Shown here: positions 32,661-46,449 of the stretch, piece by piece
How the letters are laid out: every line of letters starts with the position of its first letter
Numbering within the stretch: the stretch's first letter is position 1
DNA from: Tubiluchus corallicola
Taxonomy: Eukaryota > Priapulida > Priapulimorpha > Priapulimorphida > Tubiluchidae
DNA length: 64,000 bases
NCBI GenBank assembly: GCA_030141605.1
Contig: JAQGDQ010000094.1
Location: forward strand, 560,001 to 624,000
Reading direction: 5' to 3'
The notes under the pieces: model-generated
Told to the model about the DNA's origin: nothing
Database searches by the model: none
What the model saw: only the letters and a program-made list of their open reading frames with translations
Made by a program: the position numbers and the translations under genes

Positions 32661-35600
32661 ACCTAGATACAGGTCCTGCCACAATGTTAATTAGGCTCTT
32701 TCATTGAGTGCTGAATCCCAGTGTGTAATGTCCTGAACTTTCTGAAGAATCATCCTACATGTAACATATTTCTTACACAAAAATAACAAGTTTTCCATAG
32801 TTTCATTCCTAACGTCGCGTAGCTAATAAACAAGTTTACAAATAATCAACCATTAACTTTCTCCACCAAATATTAAAAGGTGTATTTCCACACATATCTT
32901 AATCTAATTTAAAAAATATATAATAATTAAATTTTAAAGTTATTAAAGTTAATAAGTAAGTAAAGTTATAATAAGCGTATAGAGTAACATGCACACGCGC
33001 CCAAGCACGCACACGCTCATGCACACGCGGTTAATATGTCTTGGGGTTGTAGGATAACGAATAAATATTGGGCCAGAACCCGTTTTTTAAGTTCAGTTAC
33101 AAAATGATTTGTCACATGGCTATGGCTATGGCCTTGAGCCATGACTATTTGGCTATAGAGTGACTAAGGAGGTGTGTCATGACCCATAGACATCGACCTC
33201 GGGACATATAGGCCTCACCTTGTTATTAGTTAATGAAATTTTACATCTTTGTTGCAGTTCATCTTATTTTCAATAAACATAGCGCTTGTACAAGTCTATA
33301 ATGTGTTTACTGCATTCTGATAATTACACGTAAATTAATATTCCCTTAAACTCTAACTGAATTGTCGTCTGCTGAATTCTACGTACACAATCACATTGTG
33401 TGAAGATTGTGGGTTCAACTGTAGCAGCCTAATTCACTGGCTTCAGAGGAAGAGAAATTATAGTTGCAGCCAGCAAGTGTTATGCTAGTAATAATTAGCA
33501 CAGCATCTGCCTACTAGTCTATAGTTTCATACCTTTGTGCGCATGCGCACACGTACCGGAATTATAAATGCTGCGTGAATTGGAAATGAACGCATTAGAC
33601 CTGTATAACACCTGTAGAATAAAGGCACCAGAACGCCATTAAATGGTGATACTTCATATAACGTAATTGTTTATACTGCGGTGGAAAGTAAATCTGATGT
33701 GTAGTATTGGGTATTAGTATCAACACAAGCGAAATTGGGTTGCCATGTAGAGCGTGACTGCGTTTATCGAATGCAGTAGCCTGGAAGTGGATTTCTTGGC
33801 TTCAATTTAAGTGTAGGCATAGGGAGGCCAGGATAAACAAGATTTATGTGCTGAGGTTGAGAGGTTGACACCGGAACTGTGCAGTGTGAGACTCGCTGAG
33901 TCCGTTGCTGTTACCGTTACCTTGGTGATTCTGGTATAAGGGCGATTGGATGCTGCAGCCATGGTTACCCCAGCTGATTAGCAGGTATTTGCCCATTGTA
34001 CGTAATGTTAGGTAGGCATGCTGTACGTATTCTCAATTAGCATAGTTATATCAGCCAAAAAATTTTATATAAAAACGCAATTAAAAATGGCTCAGTTGAT
34101 ATTTTGCTAGTGCAATTAAGTAACACATTGTGTTGTCTACAAAGCGTTTTTACTGTACATTTACTTTACCTTCTCTTAAAAGGTTTACTTTTAAAGTTAG
34201 TTAACATGCAAGTACCGAATTTACTTGCATATTAGTATAGTTGAATATACTTGTAGAATCTCAGTATTGTTTCTGAGATCAATGAGAAAGCCAGATCCTC
34301 GGAAAGAAAGAAGCCAGCCTGCAACCAAAAGGAACGCACTGTCATTTCAATTATGAGTTCTTGGTGTATTTTCGGTTGTGTAATTTTAGCTCTGCTAACT
34401 GCATGGTTGAAGGTTCTGTTGCTCGCGTAATGGTTTTCCACAGACCACACAGGAATTTCACGGGAAAAATGTTTGTCCGCGGCAACCAGCTACTATACAT
34501 AGCCGTGTAGTCGCTTTTAGCTATTTATTGTTTTATTCAACATTATAGCTTGCTAGAACTGACTTTTACGTTATTCACAGTATAAATTTTTGTAGCTTTA
34601 TACTCAAATAAATTCAATTCAATTCAATTCTACAAAACCAGTAACGAAATAGTAACAATTTTACACAGTTTTAGGTGAATATTATGCAAATAGAATATCT
34701 AAAAACTTTTATTACCTTGGTACTTGCCAGTAATATCTTTAAGCTGAATAGTAGGTTAGCTGAATAGAATGTAGAACTTTTCTGTATTTATGGTTTGGAG
34801 TGCGGAAATTTGAGCATGTAAATGTAAATGTGTGGAAAAAATGGAAATGTGGCTTAACAAAAACGTAAAGTTGGATGACCTTTTCAAATTCGATTCGCGT
34901 TTTTGCTATGTTCTTGTCTTGGGCTTGTACGTGTCGTATAGCAGTATATCTCAGCTTAACTGTGAGAAACCGCACTTTGCCATATTTCTGCTGGTTTTAT
35001 AGTAACAGAACACCACCATAAATAATTGAAAAAGCTCACAGTCGGATGTTGATAGCAACTATACTGCGTTCATTCACGTGTGTGTGTTTAATTAGCCGAT
35101 CAGCATCCCTAGAGAATCATATGAAGCCATAATGATACTGCTTGAACTTCATTGTAACACCTAACAGTACTCTGTGTCTCTAGATGTTAGAGGATGCTGA
35201 ATCTCAAGCGACTTATGGGCAGGTAATTGGTTCTAATCATCTGGTCGTGTAGATTGTATCCTTGGCTGATTGTGTGTCGCTAAAATTGTCTGAAATAACT
35301 GGAAAGATGACAGCCAAGATGGCCGTAAATTGAATCAAATTGCAAGATTAGGTGGGTTTCGCTGCGATGTAGAATGTTTGAAAGATGTGCTTGCATGTTA
35401 GAAGAGCAAGTTGTAAAAATCATTCACCAAACTACACTAAGTAGATAAGATGAGAATTTAGACACTAGGGAAGTTGCAAATATGAAAGACGTGGAAGAGA
35501 TTTAAATAATAACTGGTCACAGTGTTTCTGCGTTTCTCAGAATCCTGATATCTCAGCTTTGTATATACTAATTTATGTCATTGCACCTTTGCATGTATGT

Positions 35601-36600
35601 GTAAGTTACTTAACTTGGTCAAAATGTATGCATATGCTGCATAACCCGTGTTCACAATAAGAAACGAATGATTATGATATTAAATATGTAATTAAAATTA
35701 ATTACGCAATTAAAAATTTGAAAAAGGCGAAATGTGCTATTGATACGTGATGTGTGATGTGTTTTAATGGTAATGATAAATTTCTCATTTCAGTTAAAAA
35801 TGGTTTATCAGTACATAAAAGCAACTTATTTGTGAACTTTGTAACTAGATTTCGTGTTGAGCGGCTATTCAAAAACTAAATTTAATTTTTTTTATGTATT
35901 TCAGTAAACTCTATTATGGAAAGCCTTAGCGAGATGCTAATATGTAGTTAGATTCAACACACATCAGTAACCGATTTTATACCATACAGTAGCGCCATTA
36001 AGGCGTCAGTAAGCCTATTATAATTATTGAAGTTCATTTTTTATTAAATATTACCTATTTACCCACGCTCGCCTATAATTATATCGTAACTCAATATGTT
36101 AATCCATCATTTAGAATTAATCCAACCATTTATTTTCAACCTCGTCTCATTTTATCCTTAACTTTCTATCTAGGCTCTACGTTTGTCACACATCCCAGCT
36201 TTCACTGTTGCTAAACCTTTCTGCGACTTAAATGCCATTTATAATAAATGTACTACAATAATGTACACTTGTAATTTTCTTATTAGATATGAATCACATC
36301 CGATAAGTTTTGGTATAGGGATTTCTTCCTGTTGGGAACATCAGTATAATTTATGTTTATGAAAGTATGTAATCTATCTACCATGGATAATCTTAAAACA
36401 AAAATACAGTCGAAACGAGTTGCCACCTTAAACTATAAGACTGGGAGAATGGAACCGAGTAAAACAAGAGGAACTTTTTAAACAATCAGAGAAGGTAATT
36501 ACATTCCTAGTGCGATATTTCGACAATGATAGTTTGTCGTGAGTTGTGAAACATTTGTTAGCTTACTGAAATGATTCCGAGTCAACTGATGGGGATAATT
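32661..36600. other. Gene-free interval
   Basis: About 4 kb. A relatively GC-richer patch at 33720-33990 shows no open coding frame. A short (TTCAA)n run is at 34613-34630. Nothing else supported. Confidence 0.4.
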
Positions 36601-36614
36601 GAAAATTATCACTT

Positions 36615-36627
36615 GTTGCCCGGCAAC
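36615..36627. promoter_or_regulatory. Perfect palindromic RFX X-box (GTTGCC-C-GGCAAC)
   Basis: Two perfect RFX half-sites separated by one base, followed within 25 bp by a GC-rich patch (GCGGCGCCGCGC, 36640-36651), unusual in this AT-rich stretch. Function is inferred from motif only. Confidence 0.4.
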
Positions 36628-37196
36628 TTCAGCTTCAGCAGCGGCGCCGCGCAATTTTCATCGCCTTTAGTCATCAACTCTACACAATTTCACGACAACA
36701 GATGAATTGATTATTATAATTCTTTAAAATAAAACTTGTTTATAAAGTAATTTCTTAGCTTGAAACGAACGAATGTCAGAAATATTTTTAAGTATCCTTG
36801 GAGGCAAATTAGTTTAGATTAAGAATTTCATTTCACGTGAAGCGAAGTGAATATCTGCGTGATCACGACGTGTTCTTCGTGACGGAAGTTAAGAACAGGT
36901 GAAAAAATGCTCACGCAACCTCAAGCCGAGCAGTGATTGAGAACTACTTGCAGATATGTTCGACAGCAACAACAATAAGTGGTTTTTGGTACAACGTACC
37001 TCTTGCGGCAGCACTTCCTGAAGTTTGCCATTTTGGGGTTGATTTTATGCTTCCTGTGTAATTTGTTTAGTTCTTTTAATAACAGAGCCAGATTCTTAAC
37101 GCATTCTACTAATTTCCTCATAAAACGTTAAAAAAGAGAATAACATTGGCGAAAAATGACGAAAAAAAAAATGATCAAGAAAAACAAACACCATCA

Positions 37197-37238
37197 CTGC
37201 AACAACAACAACTACAACAACAACAACAACAACAACAA
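37197..37238. repeat. (CAA)n microsatellite
   Basis: About 14 nearly perfect CAA units. Confidence 0.9.
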
Positions 37239-37746
37239 GTACGTCGATCAAAAAATATCATACTAATTAACATTGCAGGCCTACAGGCTTCTTCTTTAAG
37301 CTTAATTTTTTTCCAATAAACATTGATACTGCTGCTACTGCAGTGATGTTTTTCCACGATGGGTCGAAAGTTTATACACAATAATTACAAACCCCGCGGT
37401 TTATTGACAGTAATCTGTTGTCCAACGAGTGATTGTTAACCGTCTTTATCGTTCTGCATGGAAGATGCTCTCATGTCCAGCCGTTTCGAGAGGCGGTTGA
37501 ATAACTTGAATACATGTGACAAAGAAATTTCTGCGAATTTATGCTTAATGATGTAAAGTGATTTTATTACTGACACTTCTATATTAACTTGTGGTGTACC
37601 TTATAGGCGTTCTGAGCTTGTATGAAATTTTAGTTATCTGACCGATCCACTTATGATTGTTTTTGGCTCATAATGGCAACACGAGAAAAGTTTTCACAGT
37701 TTATATGACCTGCTATAATTAAGTAAACGCACAACAGATGTAACAT

Positions 37747-37749
<3 letters not shown>

Positions 37750-37784
<35 letters not shown>

Positions 37785-37795
37785 GATTATTATTA

Positions 37796-37861
<66 letters not shown>
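37750..37861. repeat. (ATT)n microsatellite
   Basis: About 37 units of ATT with two small interruptions. Confidence 0.95.
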
Positions 37862-37863
<2 letters not shown>

Positions 37864-38234
37864 AGAGGCACAATTACTATAATTGTTATTTTGTGATAAT
37901 AATAATAATCACCATACTAATGCTCTCCCAACTGCATAGTGACGCCTTCAACTAGTATTTGTTTCAGTAACTGGTAACATTTTCATAACTTTAGATATCT
38001 TGCTTTTAACTTTGTTTTTTTAAATTTTATGCATAAACACAAAATAGACGCCAACCAATAAATTTCTTACACTTGCCGGCCAAAAACAGACACTGTTAAT
38101 CAATAGCAAGTTAGTTTAAGATTTTGTTTTCTGGTGCTGTGTTTAAATTTTCACTTCTTAAGTGTAGTTAATTTGTTTAACTTCTTTGTGTAAAAACATA
38201 TATTTGCAGGCCTAAATCAACATTTGGGTTAATT

Positions 38235-38427
38235 GGCGTTTATGTAGCTTCCGGAATGCGCATGCGTTATGGGAGTGCGAAGTAGATGAAATCAGTTTAT
38301 ATTATTTTCAATGCACCCGTTCATATGACCTGCGTTATGCGCTATTTTTTTCTGCAGTTATTTCTTATTAATTTTTTTATTCCGCAGGCGGAAACGCATA
38401 ACGCGTTCCGGATGCTACATGAACACC
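38235..38427. mobile_element. Short MITE with ~26-bp inverted ends
   Basis: GGCGTTTATGTAGCTTCCGG (38235-38254) and the reverse complement of 38408-38427 (GGTGTTCATGTAGCATCCGG) differ at three positions, and similarity continues inward (AATGCG/AACGCG). The ~150-bp interior is noncoding. Confidence 0.65.
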
Positions 38428-38944
38428 ACTAGTCTGCTGTTTAGGAATTCTCACCCGTAACATATTATACGGGTTTACAGATCCCGTCCGGCAAAGAGAT
38501 TGGGGAATCTACTCGTATGAATATTTCATGAGTCTTCAAATATTTCACGAGTGTTCACGGTAACTCCTGGAAAAGCGGGAAACAATATCAATTACTGTAG
38601 ACTACTTTGATGGCATAAAAACATTTTGATATCGCGTTTGCTGCATCAAACAGATATAAAGTAGCACTTTATTGGCCAAAACAACGCGCAAGCAAACACA
38701 TCGAGAGCCTTGTAGGTGATTTTAACTTCTGGAAATATCAGTGTAACAAGTGCACAATACGCCAACAACTATTATTCTGATCATTTTTGCTACCGATAAC
38801 TGCAGCCAAAAAAGAAGGTGCAGACATAGCACTACTATCATTATTTAATTTCAGCTTAAGTTGTTTAACCAACGATATCATCCCCTCCTCCAGAATCTTT
38901 GCACTGATCACGCAGTTAACTATTAGTCGCTTAATTTAAATACT

Positions 38945-39075
38945 AGTGGTAGTGGTAGTAGTGTTGGTAGTGGCAGCGGTAGCGGTAGCGATAGTGTGCA
39001 GCAGCAGCAGTGGCAGTGGCAGCAGAAGCGGCAGCAGCAGTAGCAGTAGCAATAGCAGTACCAGTAATAGTAACT
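38945..39075. repeat. Imperfect trinucleotide tract (AGT/GGT/AGC)n
   Basis: About 130 bp of mixed AGT, GGT, GGC and AGC triplets. Open in several frames on both strands (poly-Ser/Val or poly-Cys/Leu) for compositional reasons only. Confidence 0.85.
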
Positions 39076-39099
39076 CAACCTTTTTGCAGAGACACTTAA

Positions 39100-40910
39100 A
39101 TAGAACACTTAAATTTGTTTTGACTTCCTATCAGTCGAATACAATCGTATTGCAATAAAAATACATCATAACGTTTTAATTATATCCATTTGAAATTTCT
39201 TTAATTCAACTAATTGTTTGTTAGTGGCACAAACTCTGTTATGATTTGTTATAAATCTGTTAATCATAGAATGAATAAAATTGGATCCAATTCCATAGAT
39301 GATTGAAACTAATGTGATGTAACTGTATTTCCATAGCCAAAGATTTTAGTATTGGCTGCAGGGAGCTGCTTAAAGGTGCACCTTAAATTCCGGTTAAATC
39401 CAAAACAAGATTTGTAAAACACTTTTCAGCGGAACACTAAACTGCATTACAATTCGATTAACAGGATGTGCATTCTGCCATCTTAAAGAACTTAGCTTCC
39501 CAAAAGTCACCGCGGGACGTCCCATAATGCGCTGTTAAGAAAAACATCTCAGCGAGACTGGGCAAAGAAAGGTTTTTCGTACATCTATGTAGACGGTTTG
39601 AGATGCAGATGGATGCCACATGCTACGAAAAAACACATCTCGTTTTAGCTTATCCTTTCCTTATGTTCCTGTGGTGTGGAAGGGAGGTAAGGATGGTTCG
39701 GAAGATGTTCTTCGGTTAAATCCATTTTTAAAATCTTATGTAATAGTCGTTATTAATCGACCAATGTAACTGCGCAATAGCCTACACGATTTGCCGTCCG
39801 ATAAGGGGTCGCTATCTTGAAAAGTTATTATAATTAAAACGGGCTCTAGGCAGTTTGATGTCCTAGGCGAAAACTATTTGTAGCGTCGCCTCCTCAGCGG
39901 TCAACCCCCTTCCTTCATGGTTTTCATCCCACAGCCAAAATTGAATTTTGTTGCATGTATAAGTAGTACTTGTGTGTTAGGCTAATACATGTATTATAAT
40001 GTGCTAATTAAGTGTAGTTAATTAACTATCTACAGCATGTGTTGATTAAATGTAAAATTGAGTTTATGACCCAATTATACGTCCTGGATGTTCAGGAGCA
40101 ATGAAAATTTCTTCTATTTTGCTAACACTTTTCACGTACATGCTTTTGGCTAGATTTTTCCTGAATCTTTCCATCAATAAATTTTTGAAACACCAACTTC
40201 TCTTTTTATATCTATTTCACTAGTTTCATCGTCTTTACAACCATAACTCTGGTCTGGTTGAAAATACTGACGTAGACATTCGATATAAGTAATTGTACTT
40301 CCAAGAGTGGAACTCATTTATTGTTTTAAACTAACTGTGTTCCTGTTGTATAGTTTTATCTTATGTGTATAGTTTTGTATTCTGCATTTCCTAATCGTTT
40401 TATATAGTACTCTACATATTGATTTAAATCTAAAATGAAATAAAATAAAATAACATAAACATCTTTAGTGAATTTGTTTGTTGTTTAGTGTCCGCCTTTC
40501 GTTTCCTGTATTACGCTTCTGAAGGTATATTCGATTCTTATATGTTTTTCCGCTACAATTAGGCCAAGATTTTCCTATTGCGAAATCTTCTTGTTAGACA
40601 AACACTTTTTTATTAACAGGAGTAGATGCAATATGAACTGTAGGCAAAAGGAGGGAAATAACGTAATATTGGGAAACCAATTAAAACAAAAGTGGAAAGT
40701 GTTTTGCTGCAGGTCAGTGTCGATGAATCATACATTTTCAAGAAATTTTTGACACAAATTAACACTTTGTACACAAAGAAATTTAGGCACAGTGACACGA
40801 GCTGAAGTTGAGTAGTGGTTATTTTGGACATACAACACCTTGCAGATCACTCTGCCTGTGATTTTAGTACGAAGACATTTGACAAATAAGGCGAAAGTAC
40901 AAAACGAGTT
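39100..40910. other. Gene-free interval
   Basis: No supported gene or repeat; AT-rich. Confidence 0.4.
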
Positions 40911-40919
40911 TTTTGGAGC

Positions 40920-41215
40920 TGCTTAAATCACAAGAAGACACCCGTCATAAATAAAAAAATTGTCTTGAAATTTTTTGTCATTGTCTTATTGCATACAAAC
41001 TTGCGCTAGCAGTAACACTGTATAAAACTTTTAAATTAAAACTCCCGCGATGACTGTAGGTGTAGCAATTTTAACCATAAGTCGTTTGAAACAAATTTAG
41101 ATAACATTGCATAAAGTTTGAAAAAATAATAATCAGAATAGTTGTAGCACACTTTGTGCTAACTAAGCAAAAGTAAAAAATCACCTTATTTTGTTAGTAA
41201 GATCAATAATGTGTT
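40920..41215 (-). repeat. Dispersed repeat family R1, copy 2 (inverted)
   Basis: Reverse complement of the copy at 26190-26480. GTAGCACACTTTGTGCTAAC (41145-41164) and TTTGAAACAAATTTAGATAA (41089-41108) are typical shared blocks. Similarity is roughly three quarters by eye. Confidence 0.8.
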
Positions 41216-42039
41216 TTGGTCTCGAAATTTCCGAAAATTCAGAACGACTGTTCGTATTTCTACATATAAAATTGCAAAAACAGGTTTTTATCGCCGTATT
41301 TCAATTCCAATTCTTATATGTTAAATTTTAAACTTAAATTTACTGTATTTGTTGCTTGTCTATGATAGCACATTGCTGCTTTTTAAACGTTCTACATAAA
41401 AGTTTAAAAATTGATACTCAAATTGAAAACTTTATCTTTTCCCAATTACTAGCTAAGCAGCATAAGCTAGAGGAAGTGTGTCTGACTCTAAAAGCTGATT
41501 ATAATTTTGAAGCGGAAGTTTGTACCGATGCTTCTTTCGTAATTACTGTGCAATGACCATGTTTCTTTGACGCGAACGTTGCCATATAAGTAATTTTGAC
41601 TTTTGGAGCACAGTGTAACTTGGACGTCACAAAAGCTCTCTGCAAGAATCATTTACAGTCATCCATCACAGCGCAGTCGTTAGTCTGCTGTGTGCTAGTT
41701 TAGAAGCCAGAGTTTTTATGGCTTCCCAAAGATAAATGAATGTTTTCAGCTGCAAGAGCGCGGCCTGACGCAAAAAAGCTAAAAACATCGTTGACCCGGT
41801 TTTAATGCCTTTGCGCATGCGGGGCGAACATTTTACTTAACATGCAAAATTTGTAAACATATTTTCACTTGTTTTTTGGGTGATGTGACACCTACCATCG
41901 TGTATAAACGACTTTGGACTTGCTGAATTGTAAAGAAGATTGAACGTTGTTCGGTAACACGGTTACACAGAAATTTAGGTACCTCTTAACTAGCGGATCT
42001 TGGTTTAATTACTGTTATTCGTATATCTGCCAAGCACTC

Positions 42040-42440
42040 AACTTCTGCGCAAATATTTGCTAGGTTTTGCTTAAGTTTTTGTTTAAGTTTTGACGTAAAT
42101 CACTTACACTTGGCTATACATTTGCTTACACTCCTTTCACCAGCTTATTTTTAAATCTGCTTAGGTTACTCATCTACTTTTACTTGCATTAGTTTTGTTA
42201 GTATACCTTGATTACATTTGTTTACATTATTTACACTTGCCAACAGTTGCACACATTACTTCTGTTAGGTTATTTTGTTTACATTTGTTTATATAGTTAC
42301 ATTTACTTCAATTTGTTGGCATTGCTCCTATCGTCTTACTTCGTTTACACACGCCTACATCACTTACCTGCTCCACCATACCACTACATTATGTCTGCTA
42401 ACTTACTTTGTTGAATTTGCTTAGATTACTTACCTTAGAT
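42040..42440. repeat. Degenerate short-unit repeat region
   Basis: Variants of TTACATTTGCTTA / TTACACTTG / TTACTTTG recur some 20 times over 400 bp, consistent with an old minisatellite of roughly 14-bp unit. No perfect periodicity. Confidence 0.5.
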
Positions 42441-43189
42441 TATAATTCCTTTTCATAGTACAAGAAAAACATAGTATAAAACTTATTCATTTAAACTGTT
42501 ACCTACGTTTTTATGCATCTTTTTGTGCAAAAATCGTTCTAATTTTAAAATAGATCAACCAAAAATTTCTAGACTTTGCACAACTCACTTATTGGCTTTC
42601 TTTGTTTGCAAAATGTTAAAATGGTTTTTAATTTGTACTATAATTCTGTAAATATTTATTGTGTTTTACATCCAGCTAATATTTACTAAATTTTTATAAA
42701 CGTGAAACAATAAATTGAGTTTCAAATAAAAAAATGTAATAGGAAGTTAATTGTTTCCTAAGAATAAAGGCAGCTGCAGTTCTACTAGCATGAGAATACA
42801 CGTAATAACATGACATGATCAGTCAAACGTCTTGAGAATAATAAATTTCTCGTAAAAGCGTTATTGTCCAGAGTAGATTTATTGTATGTGCAGCTGAGCG
42901 TAGTTATACTGAGTATGTAGCCTTGGACTATAGTGCGAGAGAGAGAAAGAGAGATTGAAATAATATTTCGAACAGTTAAGTTCATATATTTACAAATCCA
43001 CGCAATTTCACACAAATACATACATGAATAAATGTATACTTGAATAATTAAATAACTTGGTGTCAATATTGTAATGCTGGCGATGGTGTCGATTCACTGC
43101 AGTACACTTCATTGTAAAACGTGAATTAGCGAAAAAACAGAGAATTTTTGTAAAATGAACTGGCCAGAACCCAGTGTGCTCCATGTTAA

Positions 43190-43375
43190 TTCTACGGAAC
43201 AGGTGCTGAGATGTTAATCGCATCTGTCAGTCAGCCAGTGGAACCGATGAGACCACTCCATATCACCTACTCATAGCTGCTATTCAATGCCGATATGGAA
43301 TGGCTTCGTAATGTATTAAACCATCACAATGTGGTGGTAGGGGTGAAAAGAAATGTCATTTCGCCGCCGTAACTA
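43190..43375 (+). repeat. SINE-like interspersed repeat, copy B
   Basis: Shares ordered blocks with 22640-22830: CGGAACAGGTGC, CCGATATGG, AACCATCACAATGTGGTGG and GTAGGGGTGAAAAGAAATG, in the same orientation. Ends with TTTCGCCGCCGTAA. Confidence 0.6.
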
Positions 43376-43379
43376 TTAG

Positions 43380-46300
43380 CTAAAAGTTTAAACACAATTG
43401 CTTTTTCGTTCTCAGCATTACAGACAGACAGTTCTAAACAGATTGTGTTGCACTTTGTTGCCTATATAATAAAGTTCCCCACTTCTTTCTAATTATGCAT
43501 GGTGAAACAGACATCACTTTTAAACATACAAATTACATTTGAACTGCTGTTCGTACGGATTAGTAAGCTATTTACATATCTTCTGTGTATTACCACGAAT
43601 TATTTTAAATTTAGTTGTATAGACATAGATCTGCGAAATAGTCGATATAAAATTTTTCAAATCTTCTTTATTTGAATTTTTTCACAAATCTTTGCGTTTG
43701 TTTGTTAAAACATCTGTCAGATCATACAAATCACCAGATATGTTAATGGAATTAAACATAATTGTTATAATTATCACAAAAACGAGACAAAATAGAGATA
43801 ATTTAAACTAATTTTTAACCTTAAGTAGCAATAGTTATCCAGAAGCTATGAAAGCAAGACACTGACAATAACTGTAGAGGCAAGCGAATTAAACTCTCTA
43901 CCGGTACACGCCGAAAAGCCAAGATATGTATGGTTGTGGAAATGCGACTAACCCTTCTAGTCCTATCACCAGAGGCTCTGAAAGGGCAAATAAAATAACT
44001 TGAGTAATGGCTTAAACCGCTTGTTGACTTATCGTCAAAAATCTAAATACACTGCACCCTGTAATGGTGCGAGTAATTAATTAGTCAAGCTATAAATAGT
44101 ACAGCTGCGTCACCGTGCCAATAAGAGACTTGAAATGACAGTATTTCTCAAGAATGATTAACATCTCAATGTGAACGCGTTACGAGCAGCTATCTTAAAA
44201 GGCGCTGTTATTGCTGAATAAGTCATTTTGACTTCGATGGTCGAAATGGAATGTCGGGTACCATATCTGACTTCATCATTTACAAATAAGGGAATGATGT
44301 GGTATTTTTGATTGATTAAATAAGAAGGAACGTTGGCTAAACAATGTTGGACGCCCCCTGGGTTTGTAAAACGTCATCTGAAGCTTTTAGTCCATTTCTA
44401 ACTTTTACCCTGGCGACTGGCGTGCTGTCCATGCTTTTAGTGGGCTTCTAAGTTTTGTCCCAGTGAGATTTCAACGCTGAAATGTTCGTCTCAGCCTCTT
44501 ACATCAGTTTATGATTAACGTCATTATCAAGGAAACGATGCCATGGCATATCGTTGTAGTTCTAAAACTGTGCAAGAAGATGTAATATTCCACAGGCTCT
44601 GAAATGCTCTAAAAGTTTTGTTATTGTATGGCGAAAGAGGCGAATTCATACATTTAAGCCGCTAGACATAATTTACAGGATTTTTTAGACACGGTACAAG
44701 AGCAAAAACTACAGCGTCTATGACTTGAATCAAATGAAGACTACACCCATTCAAATGAGTGTAACAAACCACAAGTTAAACTTTCTATCTTCTGTGTGTA
44801 AAGCCCCTACTGTGCTCTAGAGTCTAGATAATCTGGATCCAGGCGGAAACGCATTTTAATTGATGTTATTAGTTTACTATCTGCTTATATCAAGTATGGC
44901 ATGGCAACACACTGAACATCTGATAATTTACACTGACAAGCTGCTCAGTAGGGAAGCCTATACTCCTGTTTAGAATATACATGTCTTCCATGTTGTTTAA
45001 CAAGCTGCAATCCACTTTTCTAGTTTATATTACTTTATAATTGCAGGGAATACGATATCAGCGGGGGGCATTTCCACCAAGGTAGTCCTGCCAACCTTGT
45101 CAACCAAAAAAAGGTTAAACCTTAAATTGTAAAAAATGTTTTGCAATAATGACGGTGTTGGTGTGAGTAATGTAGATCAGGATGGTGTATCATCTAAGAT
45201 AATGATCATAGCGATGGTGGAAGCAATTGTGTTAGGGGTGGTAGTGAGAGCAGCGATGGTGACTGTTATGGTGTAAGAGGGAGTATTAGTGATGAGAATT
45301 CTGTAATTTATAAAGGAGACAAATCACTCAAATCGAACTTGTTGTTAAAGTTTGCAGGGGCAACCTCGCGAATATTCTTTTAGATTCGCCATGATACAAG
45401 ATTTTTACATTATAGTCACATACGCGATTAGTTGCCAATAGCCATTAGGTTCTCTATCGATAGGTATAAATTACACTGCAAACCATAGCTGCCCACAGCG
45501 GAAATAGAATCTAACCCATACCCACTAGCCTGGCTAATCTAGTTTCCAAAATAGCCACATACACATAAACAACCGCGTTCTGTTCTTGTCGTCCGCTAGG
45601 CCAAAATACAAACTATATCGCTCAGAGTAGACGTTTGTTAGGGTTGCCACTTAACAATGTAAGGGTCACTCATGCAATGCGCTGGAATGTATATTGTATT
45701 ATCCTGTACTTGTATGTCAATTTAATTAGAAAAGAGTTGGTGACAACAACACGTGACCTGATGTAAAAATATTAAGTAGCTGCCAGGCCGTTGCGCCAAA
45801 CTCTTTTCTCTGACGTGTGCCGTGATGTGATATGTAAAGGAATGCAATGCAATGTAGTGCAGTGCAACATATGGTGGAGTAATAGTATACGAACAAAATG
45901 ATTTGTAATGGTAGTATAAATGGGGACAGCATTTTATTTCTGAAAATTTTAATTGTTGCTAAATATGTAGCCGAAGCAGCACAAAAAATCAGAAAAACTA
46001 TGATTTTTTATGTTTTTAACAAAAATTTAAGCGAAAAGTTTCATAATTCCTTGAATGAGTTATTCGATATGTGGTAAATTTCATCCGAGATTTTTACCAG
46101 TGTAACGTTAAACCATACAAAATATTCAATATTTAAACTTTTATTATCAGAAAAACATTACTTTTCTTTTTACTATTAGAAAAATTTCGTGAGTTAAACT
46201 GATCTAATCTGGAGGACGTGTTTTAAAAATGGGGACGCTGAATCCGCAAAAAATGGGCCTATAAATTTTTATCGGCTACATATCGTCAGATAAAATAAAT

Positions 46301-46430
46301 TTGGCTACGGCCCATAAATCACCGTAGACGTTGGAAAATCTCTTTAGGTCAAGGTCTGCTGTTGTGCCTGTTGAATCTCCTAGCAACATCTAAAGAACAA
46401 GGACATTTATTAAGATGAAAGTGCTATGAT
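43380..46430. other. Gene-free interval
   Basis: About 3 kb with no supported gene. A short GGTG/GATG-rich patch at 45150-45290 is compositional. Confidence 0.4.
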
Positions 46431-46449
46431 TGATCGGTGTTAATTTTGG

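Noticed and set aside
38923-39158. Poly-Ser and poly-Cys frames on both strands
   Set aside because: Trinucleotide repeat artefact.
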